Source of the DNA: Emydura subglobosa | Lineage: Eukaryota; Chordata; Testudines; Chelidae | DNA: 64,000 nucleotides | Direction: 5' to 3' | Assembly (NCBI GenBank): GCA_007922225.1 | Contig: ML679966.1 | Coordinates: forward strand, 51,423,583-51,487,582 | In this document: piece after piece, positions 10,739 through 21,600 of the stretch | Layout: each line of letters opens with the position of its first letter | Position numbering within the stretch: position 1 is the stretch's first letter | Notes under the pieces: generated by a model | The model's input: only the letters and a program-made list of their open reading frames with translations | What the model was told of the DNA's origin: nothing | The model's database searches: none | Program-made: the position numbers and the translations under genes

Positions 10739-11397
10739 TAAACGCATACGGAAAGCAGACAAGTATGGCTGACATGTTGACATACCAATCCTGACATTAG
10801 CCTGATAAAACATTGTCTGGGGCAATGAGGGGGGAAAAATTGGTGACCTGAGAGGGTTAGAGGAAAGGGAATGTACAGATCTCATTATTTTATAATTTCT
10901 GCTATTAATGTGGGATCTCAGCGGTCAAAAAGCAAAAAAAAAAATTTAGTTCTTCCTGTTGCAAACAGCCTTTCACTAGTCAAGTCTGTAGAGTATACTG
11001 TTGCCCTATAAAGCCATTCTTTCCGGGAAAAAAACAAATTTTGCTGCTGTTGGATCAGGCATGTCTCAGTAGAGGTTTTAAACATACTGGCCAATTCTGT
11101 CAGGAGATTCTACATTTGCTTTTTGCAAATACATGGTTTACTGTGATCTATCAGACACAATATGCAATGCAGATAAACATTCTCTTGTTTTTTCTCTCAG
11201 TGTTTTCACACTAGGCTCTCCTGATGTATTGAATGAATTGAAAGATTAAGTTTTTCCTAAACACTTCCATTTTAGAGGCAAATGCTACATACAATGAGCA
11301 AAATAAACAAAGGAAAATGCCAGCCCAGTGCTTTACCTCCAACCATCAGACTAGAAAAGTAGCTCTTTCATCTAACTCTTTGCAAATTTTCATTTAA

Positions 11398-11540
11398 TAG
11401 ACTCATAGAAGATTAGGGTTGGAAGGCACATCTATTTCAACCCCCTGCTCAAAGCAGAACCAATCCCAACTAAATCATCCCAGCCAGGGCTATGTCAAGA
11501 CAGGCCTTAAAATCCTCTAATGATGGAGATTTCAGGGCTT
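11398..11540 (-). repeat. CR1 LINE 3' end
   Basis: The plus strand starts 'tcatagaagattagggttgg', continues 'aaccccctgctcaaagcag', and ends near 'aatcctctaatgatggagat'. This is the reverse complement of a CR1 3' untranslated end. It is a short 5'-truncated copy in intron 5, in the GALNT7 direction. Confidence 0.8.
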
Positions 11541-12591
11541 TGTACAATAGAATAGCAGTTTGGTCTTCAGCACTAATACTTCCCCCTAGGTTTTCTCTTT
11601 AAGATTATTTCTTCAATTTTCTCCCCAACCTGCCTTTTCTGTCTTTCCTTGGCCAATTAAAGGGACAGAAGCAAGAGGAGTGCATCTATCCCCAAATAAC
11701 TGAATCACCTATAGACCTGGCCAACCACCAACAGCAAGTCCTGCAAGGCCACTGGAAACTTGTCTCCTGGCATATTTTAAGCCTCTGACATACTTGTGGG
11801 TAAGACTGTCATGATACAATATGCTGAGCTATTCAATAGCTTTAAAATAAATATATGCCATCCCCCAACTACTGAATTACTAACTAAAGCTAAAACACAA
11901 CTACACAGAGCAACTGCAGCAGCAAGGGACTGGAGGCACTTGGGATCCATGCCCTCTTTATAGCCTCCAATGGAGTTTCATGCACATAGGGCTTGTGGTT
12001 CCAACATTATCTACTAGCACAAGGTCTGGTCTTGCAGACAATACAAGCACATCCCAAAGGCGAGGATTTGTTTGAAGTGATTCTCCAACTTTGGATTTAA
12101 GAGAAACACAAATATATTTTTGTAGTAACGAAGACTATAATTATTGCAACCTTAAGATCACAAGGGCTTTAGTAGTCAGAAAACTCCCACTAAATCAAAA
12201 TTGAGCTCTTTCTCTCTCCCCTCTTCCTATCTCCATTTTAAATAGAATACCTTTGATGAGTCTAAACAAGACTATTATTAAAATAGACTGCTCATTCATC
12301 TATAGCAGGACATTTCCATAACAGGGGTCATGTAAGATAAATCATTGCAACAGACAGGATTCTCCTTAAATGTAATCCACACTTCAGTATCTCCATTAAA
12401 ATAAACTAATTAGAGATGTTTTGCATGACTATTTCACTTGTTCAATGACAGTATCTTCCACTTCGGGAGATGATGCAATAGTTGTAATGTGTACAACACA
12501 CTGAATATGGCTTAAAACATGACAATTGTTACTGTGACTATTTTTCTTCTTAGGAGGCTTTCTGAGTTATAGAAAAACAGGATAGCGTTAC
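11541..12591 (-). other. GALNT7: GALNT7 intron 5, 5' portion
   Basis: About 1 kb of intron downstream of the exon 5 donor (AG|gtaacg). It contains a moderately GC-rich stretch near 11890-12060 that may be old repeat, but I cannot name it. No coding remnant is seen. Confidence 0.6.
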
Positions 12592-12671
12592 CTGTCCTTA
12601 GATATAGGAGCTACAAGTGGTGCATACCAGTTAACTGCCACCTCACAATGGGCATCAAGGTAAATCAAAAC
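12592..12671 (-). CDS. GALNT7: GALNT7 exon 5 (DxH metal-binding motif)
   Basis: The exon is 80 nt: 26 codons plus two bases (AG of Arg). It reads VLIYLDAHCEVAVNWYAPLV then APISKD. DAH is the DxH motif that in GT27 enzymes coordinates Mn2+ and the UDP-GalNAc diphosphate. The acceptor is ttttaaag|GTT and the donor GACAG|gtaacg. Both downstream versions of exon 6 begin with A, so either completes the codon AGA. Confidence 0.95.
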
Positions 12672-12953
12672 CTTTAAAAACAAAACAAAAACAAAAAAGG
12701 CAGGGAGATATAATATCATTTGAGATTTCTGTATGCAAATCACACTTTGATTTAATTAAATGTTATCATATATCTTAAATTTTGACACAAATTTATAAAA
12801 GGTTTTTTATTACACTAGAGTGAGGTTTTAAGAATTTAAACTATTTTTATTCCAACACTGTTCATAACAAAATAACAATTTTAAGATTTGTTAAAAATAT
12901 GTATTTAAATGAAAAGAAAATACAAATTATTTTATTAATCAAACATTTTCTAC
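12672..12953 (-). other. GALNT7: GALNT7 intron 4
   Basis: Short AT-rich intron of 282 nt, from GGACAG|gtagaa to ttttaaag. Nothing else is recognised in it. Confidence 0.85.
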
Positions 12954-13084
12954 CTGTCCAAGTTTAGCCTTCTGGGCTCCAATGCTTCTAGCTTGAATTA
13001 AACCTTCTCTCCTCTCGTTTCGAAATACCTTTACAAGGCCATTCCATTGTTTGATGTACTCGTCTAGTCTTTCTTTTAAATGCG
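12954..13084 (-). CDS. GALNT7: GALNT7 exon 4
   Basis: The exon is 131 nt: two bases completing a codon begun by exon 3 (G|CG, Ala; Glu in the human protein as I recall it), then 43 codons. It reads HLKERLDEYIKQWNGLVKVF, then RNERREGLIQARSIGAQKAK, then LGQ. The NERREGL-xx-AR segment is part of the nucleotide-sugar binding face of the GT-A fold. The acceptor is ttgatag, directly preceded by an (ATT)n tract that stands where the pyrimidine tract should be; the donor is GGACAG|gtagaa. Confidence 0.95.
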
Positions 13085-13090
13085 CTATCA

Positions 13091-13117
<27 letters not shown>
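13091..13117. repeat. (AAT)9 microsatellite in the exon 4 splice acceptor
   Basis: Nine AAT units on the plus strand, followed by an A run and a T run (13118-13133). In transcription the order is T/A runs, (ATT)9, then ttgatag and exon 4. It therefore occupies about positions -7 to -33 of the 3' splice site. Confidence 0.95.
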
Positions 13118-13124
<7 letters not shown>

Positions 13125-14035
13125 GATTTTTTTTCACATAACAACAATTAGCTTTACTCTTTTAAGGCAAACTAAATATAACTGACCAGATCTACTAAAG
13201 AAATCTAGATGTTCAGAACTAAAAGGGTCTCAGATACAACACTGCCTGATCTATTATTCACAAACTTCTAGTAAATGTGATTGAAAGCTAGATTTGAAGT
13301 TCTCTGATTTCATAGTAGGCGTTCTATCTTCAGTACATAAAAAGTTAGTAGCTGCACTCCACTAAAAGATTGCAAAAGATTATGAACCACATTTCAGCAA
13401 AGACCATATTCTATGATTCTTCGCTAATGCGGCTCATGATTTCGACTTGATATAAAATTATTTTTGGCAATTTGTAGGATACTTTTGTTATGTGTTTTTG
13501 TCATCTAAAGCTGTTTGTCATCTAAAGCATGCTAAAACTTAAGGCAAAGCTCTGCCAGGCCTGGATCCTTCTGTCCCTTTCAACACTCCCTCCCCGGGGT
13601 CAGGCAATGTTTCCCACTATCTCCTCCATGAGTATATTCTTAAAGTGGCCGTTGTATTCACTAAAAGGGGAGACAAGGTAGGTGAGGTAATTTCTTTTAT
13701 TGGATCAACATCTGTTGGTGTAAGGTACAAGCTTCAGGTCTGGGGAAGGAATCAGAACTAAATGCAAGTTGGGATTGGGACAGATTGTTAAATAGAAGAG
13801 GTAACATGTTGGAGGCATCCACTTGAAATGAAAGGGTTAGATTGTTATGCATAAAGGGTTTGAAATCGGCAATTAAGGATAGCAGATAGTGTGGTATATT
13901 ACAAATTGTTGTGATGAGCCATAAAACCAGCGTCCCTGTAAGTCCATGGCTTTTGGTGCCTAGCAGTTATGAATTTAGGCTTGTCATTTGAAGGTGTTTT
14001 GGGGCAAGTTTCCCTTGAGAACAAGTATTGAAATA

Positions 14036-14560
14036 TCAAAAATGGAGTGATTGCTTTGTGAAAAGTGTTTGACCATGGGTGATATGGTTTTTGTCTATTA
14101 TTTTTCTGCAGGAGTTCATTTGATAGCTGGTTTCACCCACAGAGCTGTTATTGGGGCAATTGGTACACTGGATGAGGTACAGCACATGTGATAAGCGTAT
14201 AAAGGACCCATAAATCTTGAAAGGTCGCCTGTGGGGGGTAATGATCATTGAAGCAGTGGAGATATGTCTGCATGTTTTGCATCTAATGTTCTGGCAGTCT
14301 GGTGCCACTTTGAGTTGGTGTATCCTGGTCTGTGGGGAGCTTGCTTCTTTTGATGAAGTTGGTGAGGTTGTTGTCTGAAGGTGAGAAGAGGAGTTTTGGG
14401 ACACATTTCTTTCAGGATGTGGTCCCAATCACATATGGGCTGCAACAGTTTGATAACTCCCTGTATGGGTTCCAGTGTGGGGTGGTAGGTGACAAGTAGG
14501 AGAGCACAGTCAGGAGGGAGAACTCTCAGCTGCTATTAAACTGGACGGTCTTCTTTTTGA
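14036..14560 (-). pseudogene. Penelope-like reverse transcriptase end plus GIY-YIG-like domain, broken
   Basis: The upstream part (about 14440-14560) reads VTYHPTLEPIQGVIKLLQPI, then WDHILKEMCPKTPLLTFRQQ, the segment after the palm/thumb in Penelope-like proteins. After a frameshift near 14420 it continues with a Cys motif (CQNIRCKTCRHI), then FKIYGSF and SHVLYLIQCTNC and SSVGETSYQMNS. In an intact domain the last piece would read close to 'YIGET'; here the YIG is degraded to SVG. The Cys pairs and the spacing support a decayed GIY-YIG endonuclease domain. It is not functional. Confidence 0.7.
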
Positions 14561-14639
14561 GAAGTTTGTTCCCCATCCAGACCTTGGACAAAAGCAGACA
14601 AGGTTTTGTCCAGTATCAGATGGGGGATCCCACTCCGCC

Positions 14640-14880
14640 CCCTCCAGCTCTAAAAAATGGCATCCCGGGTGGCATTATCTCACATGCACCATGCGTACCA
14701 GCCATAGCAGGGCAGCGCTCTCTTAAAGATGGTGTCCCCTGTGCAGCATGACCTCACGCACAAGCTCACTCCAGCGGGGGAGGGGCAAGGCACTCTTAAA
14801 CATGGCTCCCACCGTGTGGGGTGACCTCGCATGCACTATGTGTATGAGGTCATGCCAGCAGGAGTGGACTCATGCTGCTC
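14640..14880. repeat. Tandem repeat, period about 72-73 bp, three diverged copies
   Basis: A 'ctctTAAA-ATGG-tgtCCC' block followed by 'g-cctcacatgcac'-type sequence recurs with ATGG at 14657, 14729 and 14802, spaced 72 and 73 bp. It is GC-rich inside an AT-rich intron and lies inside the Penelope-like inverted arms. Its origin is unknown. Confidence 0.7.
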
Positions 14881-15410
14881 CTGGACATACCGGAGTTTCC
14901 AGTATTCTGGGAATGTGTGAGTGGCCGCCTTAGTGGTCAATGGGTTTTTTTTTTCCTGCACTGAAAGAGGTTCTTCCAGGTGAGCCTTTGGGTGGCCCTT
15001 TCCATGATGTGATCTACATCCTCAAGGGAAACCTGCACAACACCTTGAAAAACAAGCCTGGAAACTTACATTCATAATTCTGTTAGACACAAGAAGCCAT
15101 GGACTTACAGGGACATTGGTTTTATGGCTCATTCGAACAATTTGCAATGCACCACACTGCCTGCTATCCTTAATTGCCCACTTCAAACCCTTTATGCATA
15201 ACAATCTAACCCCCAACTGCCCACTTCATTTCAAGTGCCTCCAACATATTACCTCTTTTATTTAATCTCCCAACCTGTATTTAGCTCAGACACTCTGCTT
15301 CCTTTCCCAGTCCTCTAGCTCAAAAGCTTGAACCTTCCAATGACAGAAGTTGATCCAATGAAAGAAATTTCCTCACCTACCTTGTCTCTCTCATATTCCA
15401 GGACCAACAG

Positions 15411-16059
15411 AGCTACAACAACATGTCAATAAAAAGAGCAGCTGAAGGACAATGACTGACAGGTCTAGACTGTGGTCCATCACCTGATCATATCACAAAG
15501 TAATACACAAAGTGATAAAGATGGAGAATCACTGATAGTAGACAGAAAATCCTCTGAGGCAGAGAGAAAGTTTCAGGGATGATAGCAGGAGACAGGCTGG
15601 GTAGCAGAGAGTAGATGGGGCATTCTTAAATGGCTTTTGGTTACAAATTTGGGAGAAAAAAAATCAGTAGATTCAGATATAGATACATTCTGGTTTGGAA
15701 ATCACTTCCTTACAACACAGTTATGGAAAAAGTGTTCCATTCTTGCACAATAACTGCAGGGCCCCCACATGGGGGGTGGGAGAGAGGGGAGAAGTACACT
15801 TTACCAGGGCCCGGAGGCCCTGTGGGGCCCGGCCCAGGCTGCAACCCCCATTACCATGAGGAACAAATTTTTCATGGCTCATGAGATTGTATGTACGGGA
15901 TGAGGGATTGTGGTATGTGTGTGGGAGAAGGTCCGTGTTACAAGTTTGTGCTGGGGCCGAAAAAATTATGCTTGGGCCCTAAATAACTGCGCACAAAATG
16001 ATTCAAGTCAGAAAAGTCTGAACCTGCACCAGGCTAGCAGGCAGGTATTGTCTCCATGA
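15411..16059. other. Intron 3 segment, unassigned
   Basis: No coding remnant. A G/C-rich stretch at 15760-15850 (G-rich then 'ggcccggaggccc' and 'gggccc') stands out from the AT-rich background and may be a fragment of an unidentified repeat. Confidence 0.5.
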
Positions 16060-16225
16060 AGTTGCACTGATTTAAATAAAGATGTTAATTTAAGCGGATT
16101 TAATTAACCCAGTGCAAACCACAGTGTGGACTCTTATTTTGATTTAAGACTGACATATTTCAGTTTAACTTAAATTAATTCAGAACAGGTTTAACCTACA
16201 CCAAAATAAGCCACTCACTAGTTTG
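16060..16225. repeat. MITE-like repeat rich in 'gtttaa' motifs
   Basis: Contains 'taacccagtgcaaacc', 'gtgtggactcttattttga', and several gtttaa/ttaaac words in both directions. I associate this pattern with an abundant reptile MITE family whose centre reads 'gtgtggacactcttattt'. Ends and superfamily are not determined. Confidence 0.4.
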
Positions 16226-17156
16226 CATCAGTTTAAACCAACACAAGTTTATATGCATAATTTATAATTTAGTCTAATAAATTATTACATTTTACCTCAC
16301 TTTTGACAAAAACTACTAAGAAGATTCCAATTTTAAAATGTAAGTAATGAGGTTGTGCATTAATAATTGAAATAAAAATGGATTTTTAAAAATCCAAAGT
16401 TATCCTCATTTATTTCAGGAATTGTACCCCAAAACCAGTAAACTTTTTGAGCCTGCTCTCTTCCATAGCTACCTGACTTGAAATACTGAAATTATTCAAC
16501 CCTCCAATAAAAACAAAAACAAAAACAAAATATTTAGAAATTTGATTATCAAAATCAGTAGGGACAAATTTTGAAAAATCCTCTTCTTCCTTCCCTTACA
16601 TGTTTCCAAAGCCACTGTAATTCTTTGAGCGTTACAAACATTTCACTTATACCTAAAGACTAAGCTAGAAAAAGGACAATTTATTATATATAAACTTATA
16701 TGATGTATGTGTTATGCATTATGTATAGGGTACATGACAGGTGCATGATAAACATTTTACAAAATGAAATTAGTGTGGATGCAAAACTACAAGAAAGGTA
16801 TGAAGTCATCCCACACAAATGTCAATAAAAAGCTTTATGTATATGCCTCATACGTTACAGGAATGTTTTACAGAGAGCTATTAAAACTGAAACTTTTTCT
16901 AACACTTTCTGCCTACAAAGGCAAGTGCTTTAGTTATTATAAATTCACATATGCAGGGCTCAGAGGGAACCATGAAAACCTCTAACACTGATTATGGAAC
17001 ATTTTTTCATAATCAGTGTTTCAGGACTTTAAAGTCCATTATATCAGGCCCTTCAAGGGCTAACAGTGCGTGCCTGTTCCGTCTGGGAAGCTTCTCCCTT
17101 TCCAACATTACACAGTTCCAAGGGCTAGCCTTGTAGGGATGCAAGACAGCAAAAAA
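16226..17156. other. Intron 3 segment with a perfect 13-bp hairpin
   Basis: AT-rich intron with no coding remnant. At 16984-16996 and 17008-17020 the sequence aacactgattatg and its exact reverse complement enclose an 11 nt T-rich loop. The last 100 bp before 17157 are GC-richer and adjoin the DIRS terminal repeat. Confidence 0.7.
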
Positions 17157-17399
17157 CAAGGTTACTTACCAGTAACTGATGTTCTTCGAGATGTGTTGCT
17201 CATGTCCATTCCACTACAGGTGTGTACACGCCTCCGTGCATGGCTACCGGAACTCTTTTCCCTTTAGCAGATCCCGTAGGGCCAGCTCCAGCGCTCCCTG
17301 GAGTCCCGCGGACATGCCACGGTATATGAGGCGCTGCCGGCCCTATGCCCCCTCAGTCCCTTCTTTCTGCCAACTCCGGCAGCGGGGACAGGGGGTGGG
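17157..17399. repeat. Left terminal inverted repeat of DIRS-like copy B (3' end)
   Basis: Opens 'ggttacttaccagtaactg' and continues through 'tgtacacgcctccgtgcatgg', 'ctaccggaac', 'agatcccgtagggccagctc' to 'gaggcgctgccggccctatg' and 'ccttctttctgcc'. The same words in the same order occur in the reverse complement of 22780-22996. The two are clearly homologous but diverged. Confidence 0.85.
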
Positions 17400-17515
17400 T
17401 TGTGGAATGGACATGAGCAACACAGCTTGAAGAACATCAGTTACTGGCAAGAATCTTGTTTTCTTCTTCGAGTGCTTGCTCATGTCCATTTCACTATAGG
17501 TAACTAACAAGCAAT
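17400..17515. repeat. Internal complementary region of DIRS-like copy B
   Basis: The stretch has 'tgtggaatggacatgagcaa' plus 'gaagaacatcagttactggc', which is the reverse complement of the left terminal start. It runs straight into 'ttcttcttcgagtgcttgct' plus 'catgtccatttcac', which resembles the other terminal repeat. Two element ends are thus joined head to head, as expected for the internal complementary region that DIRS elements use in making a circular intermediate. The same arrangement is seen at 24525-24630. Confidence 0.8.
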
Positions 17516-18295
17516 AGCTTGGAAGTGGGCCGGAGTTAGTGGTGAGCTGCCTGCAGCCCAGCTCTGCTGAAGCCCATTCCTTCCCGCGCCTTGGACAGAG
17601 GCGTGGTGGGACATGAAGGTATGTACCGCCAGCCTGGCAGCTGCTTTGCAGATGCCCTGCTCTAGCTCTTCCGCCAGGAAGCCTGTAGATGGAGCTTGAG
17701 CTCTGCTGGGTGAGCTGTGGTGTCCGGAAGTGGCACCTTCACCTGCTTGTGGCCAAATGCGATGCAGGAAATTATTCCCAAGGAAACTGCACTGGGCGAA
17801 GACTGGTGAACCTTTCATTCGGTCAGATGCTGCGAGGAAGAGCCGCGTCACTCTCTGGAACGGCCTTGTACATCTGATGTCGAAGCCAGGACCCCACTCG
17901 CATTTTAGCGAGTGGTGCCTTCTTCTCTCCTCCGAACCGTGTGGTTCGGGGAAACCTGGGGAGAGTATATGATTGGTCCAATGAGACTGGGCAATCACCG
18001 TGGGCCGGAAGACCCATTGCGGTCTCAACCGAACCTTATCTTCTAGACTACAGTATGAGGGAGGAGCTGTGAGGTCACAGCTCTGACCCTGGAGACCTTC
18101 CTTGCTGAGGTAAATACCCCCAGGAAGGTCACTTTCCCAGAAGGCCAGAGTAGAGGGCATGACACTGTGGGTTTTGGTGGCGGGGGGGGGGGGGGAAGCA
18201 TGGGCCAGGAAGGACCAGGTCGAGATCCCAGGGAGGCACTGGGTCGCACGCATACGGATAGAGCCTCCCACCCCCTTCAGGGACCGAACCGCCAT
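17504..18295 (-). pseudogene. DIRS-like tyrosine recombinase, inactivated (copy B)
   Basis: The open frame contains EDKVRLRP, then DIRCTRPFQRVTRLFLAASD and RMKGSPVF, which align with the recombinase of the copy at 24606-25531 (KDKVQLHP, YIDRTRPFRHSMQLFMAVAD, RMKGKPV). The 'AHSTR' catalytic box is disrupted by a one-base shift (about 17690-17710). At the position of the nucleophilic Tyr the copy reads HTFMSHHAS where the sister copy reads HTFMSHYAI, so Tyr is replaced by His (17603-17605). This protein would insert the circular cDNA; here it cannot act. Confidence 0.75.
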
Positions 18296-18586
18296 CTGAC
18301 GGGAGGACTACAATCCCCCTTCCAGCGGCTGAAGGAAGGCTGATATGGCTGCTAGGTGGGCCTTCAGGGATGCCACAGTCCCTGGGGCTTTAGCTGCGGC
18401 AAGTATTTCCCAGATCTCCTATACTGGTGAGAGGCCAGGCACAGTATCCTGGGACTGCTCCCGGCAGGCACCAGGCACTTCCACTTAACCCGGTATATGA
18501 CCTGTGTGGAGGGTTTCCTGCTACCCGTCGGTACTCACTGGGCTTGTTCTGAGTGGCTCGCTCATCGCCTCTTGGCCACCGATCTA

Positions 18587-19929
18587 TCACTCCCTGAGGT
18601 GTCGAGGGTCCAGGTCTGGGCACCACAGGTGACTGTGACCCTTGGAACTGGGATCGTGTTGGCTCGGAGGCTCCTGAGGCAGGTGATTGAGAAATCCAGC
18701 AGCATGCCGAACCCATGCTGGTGTGGCCAAGCCAGAACAATTGAGATGGCATCTGTTTAGCCCCTCCGCGTTTTCAGGAGGACTGTATGCAGGAGGGGAA
18801 AGGCGGGAAAGTGAACATGAAGGTCTCTGACCGCTACAGACAAATGGCATTGGCGAGCAACCCTGCCCCTTGACCATGGAAAGAGCAGCACTGCGGACAC
18901 CTCGTGCTGCAGTCTGATATGGATGGATTCCCTTTGAGGAAAACCCCCTCCAGACGGTCGTAGACACCCTTAGTGTGTGCCGCAACCCCTTGATGCGGTC
19001 CGGCTCGCTGTACCTCACCCCTGGGAGGTGATTACCACCAGGTCCTAAGGACCGATAGGTTCCCTTCATAAGGCTGACGAATGGGCTCCTGCCACTGTCG
19101 ATGTAGTACATGGTTGCTATACTGTCTGTCAGCACCTGTACCTCCCCCTGCCCTCGATAAAGCAGAGGGACATTCCATAAGCCCTGCGAAAGTTTTGCAG
19201 ATCTTTACATTGGTGTGCCGACGCCTCTCCTCCCTTGGCCAGACGTCTTGTGAGCCGAGGTGAGCACTGATATGGCCCTTTACCCTCTGCCCGAAGCATC
19301 CAACATCAGGGTAACTGAGGGAGCCTGTTCCATGAATGGAACGCCCCTTCACATATCCCGAGGAGTAGTTCACCAGTTTTGGGAGGCTAGGGCTTGCTGT
19401 GGTTGGGTTTTTTGGTTTTTTTTGGGGGGGGCTCTGAGGGGAAGAGAGGGGATCGCAGCCTCCCGGTACAGGAGCTGCCTGCTCAGACAGTATCCCGGGG
19501 CTATGACTGAGACGGCCTAAGCATCAGGCTAGCTATCCTCACCACACAGGTGCAGGCCACCCTGTGACCTATCAGCTGTTGGCAACATTTGTCTGTTGTG
19601 GTAGGGCATTTGTGCATGTGGCCCATCCTGAGGGACTCTGTCCCACTGCATGGCTGGGCCAAGAAGGTCTGGTCCGGGAAGCAACCGGTCACGCCGATGC
19701 ATTCCGCAGACTGCACCTGAGTTAATGTGAACTTTGTGTGTTTACCAGCAGGACTCGCCAGTCTCAAGAGACGCCTGACCAGCTCACACTGCTCTGGGCT
19801 TGGGACCTGGGCTTGCCTGGCTGGATCATGCACCATCAAGCGCGCAGCTACCACTGCCAGGCCTTCAGTAAACGCTGTCGGCCAAGTAACAGACTGCGGG
19901 GTAAGCCGTAAAGCGTTAGAGGGAGTCAA
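18587..19929 (-). pseudogene. DIRS-like reverse transcriptase/RNase H remnants (copy B)
   Basis: The clearest part is RNase H-like: 19032-19373 gives 'SAHLGSQDVWPREERRRHTN', recalling the 'GWGAHLG...WSxxExxxHIN' motif, followed in another frame by MLTDSIATMYYIDSGRSP, recalling 'vLTDNtTAmyYIN'. The frame 19501-19929 has leucine-rich pieces that fit the end of the reverse transcriptase palm/thumb. Frames change repeatedly, so the reading is a pseudogene of several fragments. Confidence 0.55.
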
Positions 19930-20087
19930 CCCCTACAAAGTGAAGGAACCTTTGAGGATGTGCATCCCTGACATCCAGGGTGGCATACCCGGCTCCTGTT
20001 TCCACTACTGGAGCTGGGGGGACCATGCGAGACTTGAGCCCCTTGTTCAGTATTTGTGAGACGACATAGGTCTGCCACCATCCTCAA

Positions 20088-20116
20088 ATCCTCCCCCCCC
20101 CCCCCTTTTTTTTTAT
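20088..20116. repeat. Poly-C/poly-T low-complexity run inside copy B
   Basis: A run of about 14 C followed by about 9 T. Length is likely to vary between individuals and between assemblies. Confidence 0.9.
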
Positions 20117-21329
20117 TTTCCTCAGGGGACGAGGAAGTACCTCGAGTAGAACCTCTTCTGCCATCACTCTCCCACTGCTCCTGGCTGAGGCGGCCTCAAC
20201 TTCTTCGATGTGGAATTGCCACAGAGAGGGAGGAATGGGGAGGCGTTGAGGGACCGGGGAGGAGGAGACGACTGGGGACCCTAGCTCACTGAACTATTTC
20301 AAGGACCCAGTGGTCCGAAGGTCTTCTGGCTTACCCAAGCCTGAAGGAGGGCATAGGGTAGGGCGCTGCCCTTGCGTTCACCAGCAGAAAGGGCCTTTTT
20401 CAATTGCCCTATTGTGAGAGAACCCTTACTGAGGGTCTAAGGAGCCAGTCAGGGTGGCTGGTGTCTCCTAGACCCCCTGAATCTGTCCCATTGCCCGTAG
20501 GTTGTGAGATGGCCATGGCTGGCACCTCTGCTGCTGCTGTCCTTGGAGACCTGCCTGACACCTGAAGGTCTATGGCGTGTAACAGCCCAGGGAACAGAGC
20601 ATGGTCTAGGAGTCCCTGAGACCATGAAGCTTCACCTCTATCCGAACTGAAGAGAAGGCTGACCCATCCACGGAAGGGCGCCGGATGGGCTGCATGGATC
20701 TTTTCGGGATAGCCTGGGATTGTAGCCACTAACCTCTGGGCATGTCGATGGTGGGGGGTATGGCTCTGCCCACCGAATCAGTAGCAACTGAGGGTGACAG
20801 GAGCACTGCTCTAGCTCCCGTGGTACTCTCTTCTGCAATGTCGTACAGGTTCAGCATCTACTGCTGGGCAGGGACTCAGCAAAGTGGCTCACTGAGTCCC
20901 CTGAGGGCTCACCTTCCACTTGCTGGTAGTGCTATTGAATAGTTTTCTCCCCAAACAAGTTTGACTTGCAGTTGCCCTTGTTCTCTGGAGTAGAGCCCAT
21001 CTGCCCTGCCTATCCCTGGGGTTGGCGGGAAGCTCCACCAGGGACCCGGGGCGGGGTGGTGAACAGTATTCAAAACCCCTTGGCTGGATGTAATACTTTT
21101 CTCGGCTCATTTAGGCATCGGGCTACGGAGGAGGGGATTTGCCATGAGACCCTCACTATGTTGAACGCCCCCTCAGTAGCATATTAAAGGTTGTCTGATG
21201 CCCATTTTGCTCCTTCGCCTCCAGCCCCTAGGTGGATGCCACCTCTTGAGCAGTTCCCAGTGTGCCCTAGAATCAACCAGGGCTCGGAATCATGCTTCAT
21301 CCGGCGGGGTGGGGGGGGGGGGGGCAGCC

Positions 21330-21600
21330 TTGGTACCGGGGCGAAACCTCAATGCCGAGGCTGTCTTTGGCATCCAGGCTTGCCTCGGTGTGGGGGGGGG
21401 TACTCCTTGGTGCCGAGTCTGTCTCTGGCATCCGAGGTTCAGCACTGCCTCGATGTGGGGTGGGGGATGGGTGGCAAACTCCACGGTGCCAAGCCTATCT
21501 CCGGATACCGGGTTCTGCACCGCCGGGCGAATTCCTCAGTACCGAGACTGACTCCAGTAACCAGGATCAGCGCTGCGTCCTTGCGGGCGAACAATTCGTT
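21330..21600. repeat. Degenerate minisatellite in the DIRS-like gag of copy B
   Basis: A unit of roughly 55-75 bp recurs: 'tgccgaggctgtctttggca', 'tgccgagtctgtctctggca', 'tgccaagcctatctccgg', 'taccgagactgactccag'. Units are separated by G-runs of differing length (up to 14 G near 21310). It encodes the Ser/Pro/Gly-rich linker of gag in whichever frame is open, which explains the long overlapping open frames here. Confidence 0.65.

Larger units (their letters stand above)
13668..15410 (-). mobile_element. Penelope-like element fragment with long inverted arms
   Basis: Left arm (13668-14030) and right arm (about 15008-15410) are inverted copies of one another. Both contain, read from the outside in, 'acaaggtaggtgagg', 'ggatcaac', 'ttagattgttatgcataaag', 'ggcaattaaggatagcag' and 'ccctgtaagtccatggcttt' or a near variant. 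Between them, on the minus strand, lie the end of a Penelope-type reverse transcriptase and a GIY-YIG-like remnant (14036-14560). A GC-rich segment with a tandem repeat (14560-15000) follows. Terminal repeats of either orientation are known for Penelope-like elements. It sits in GALNT7 intron 3. A third copy of the outer end occurs alone at 57700-57850. Confidence 0.7.
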
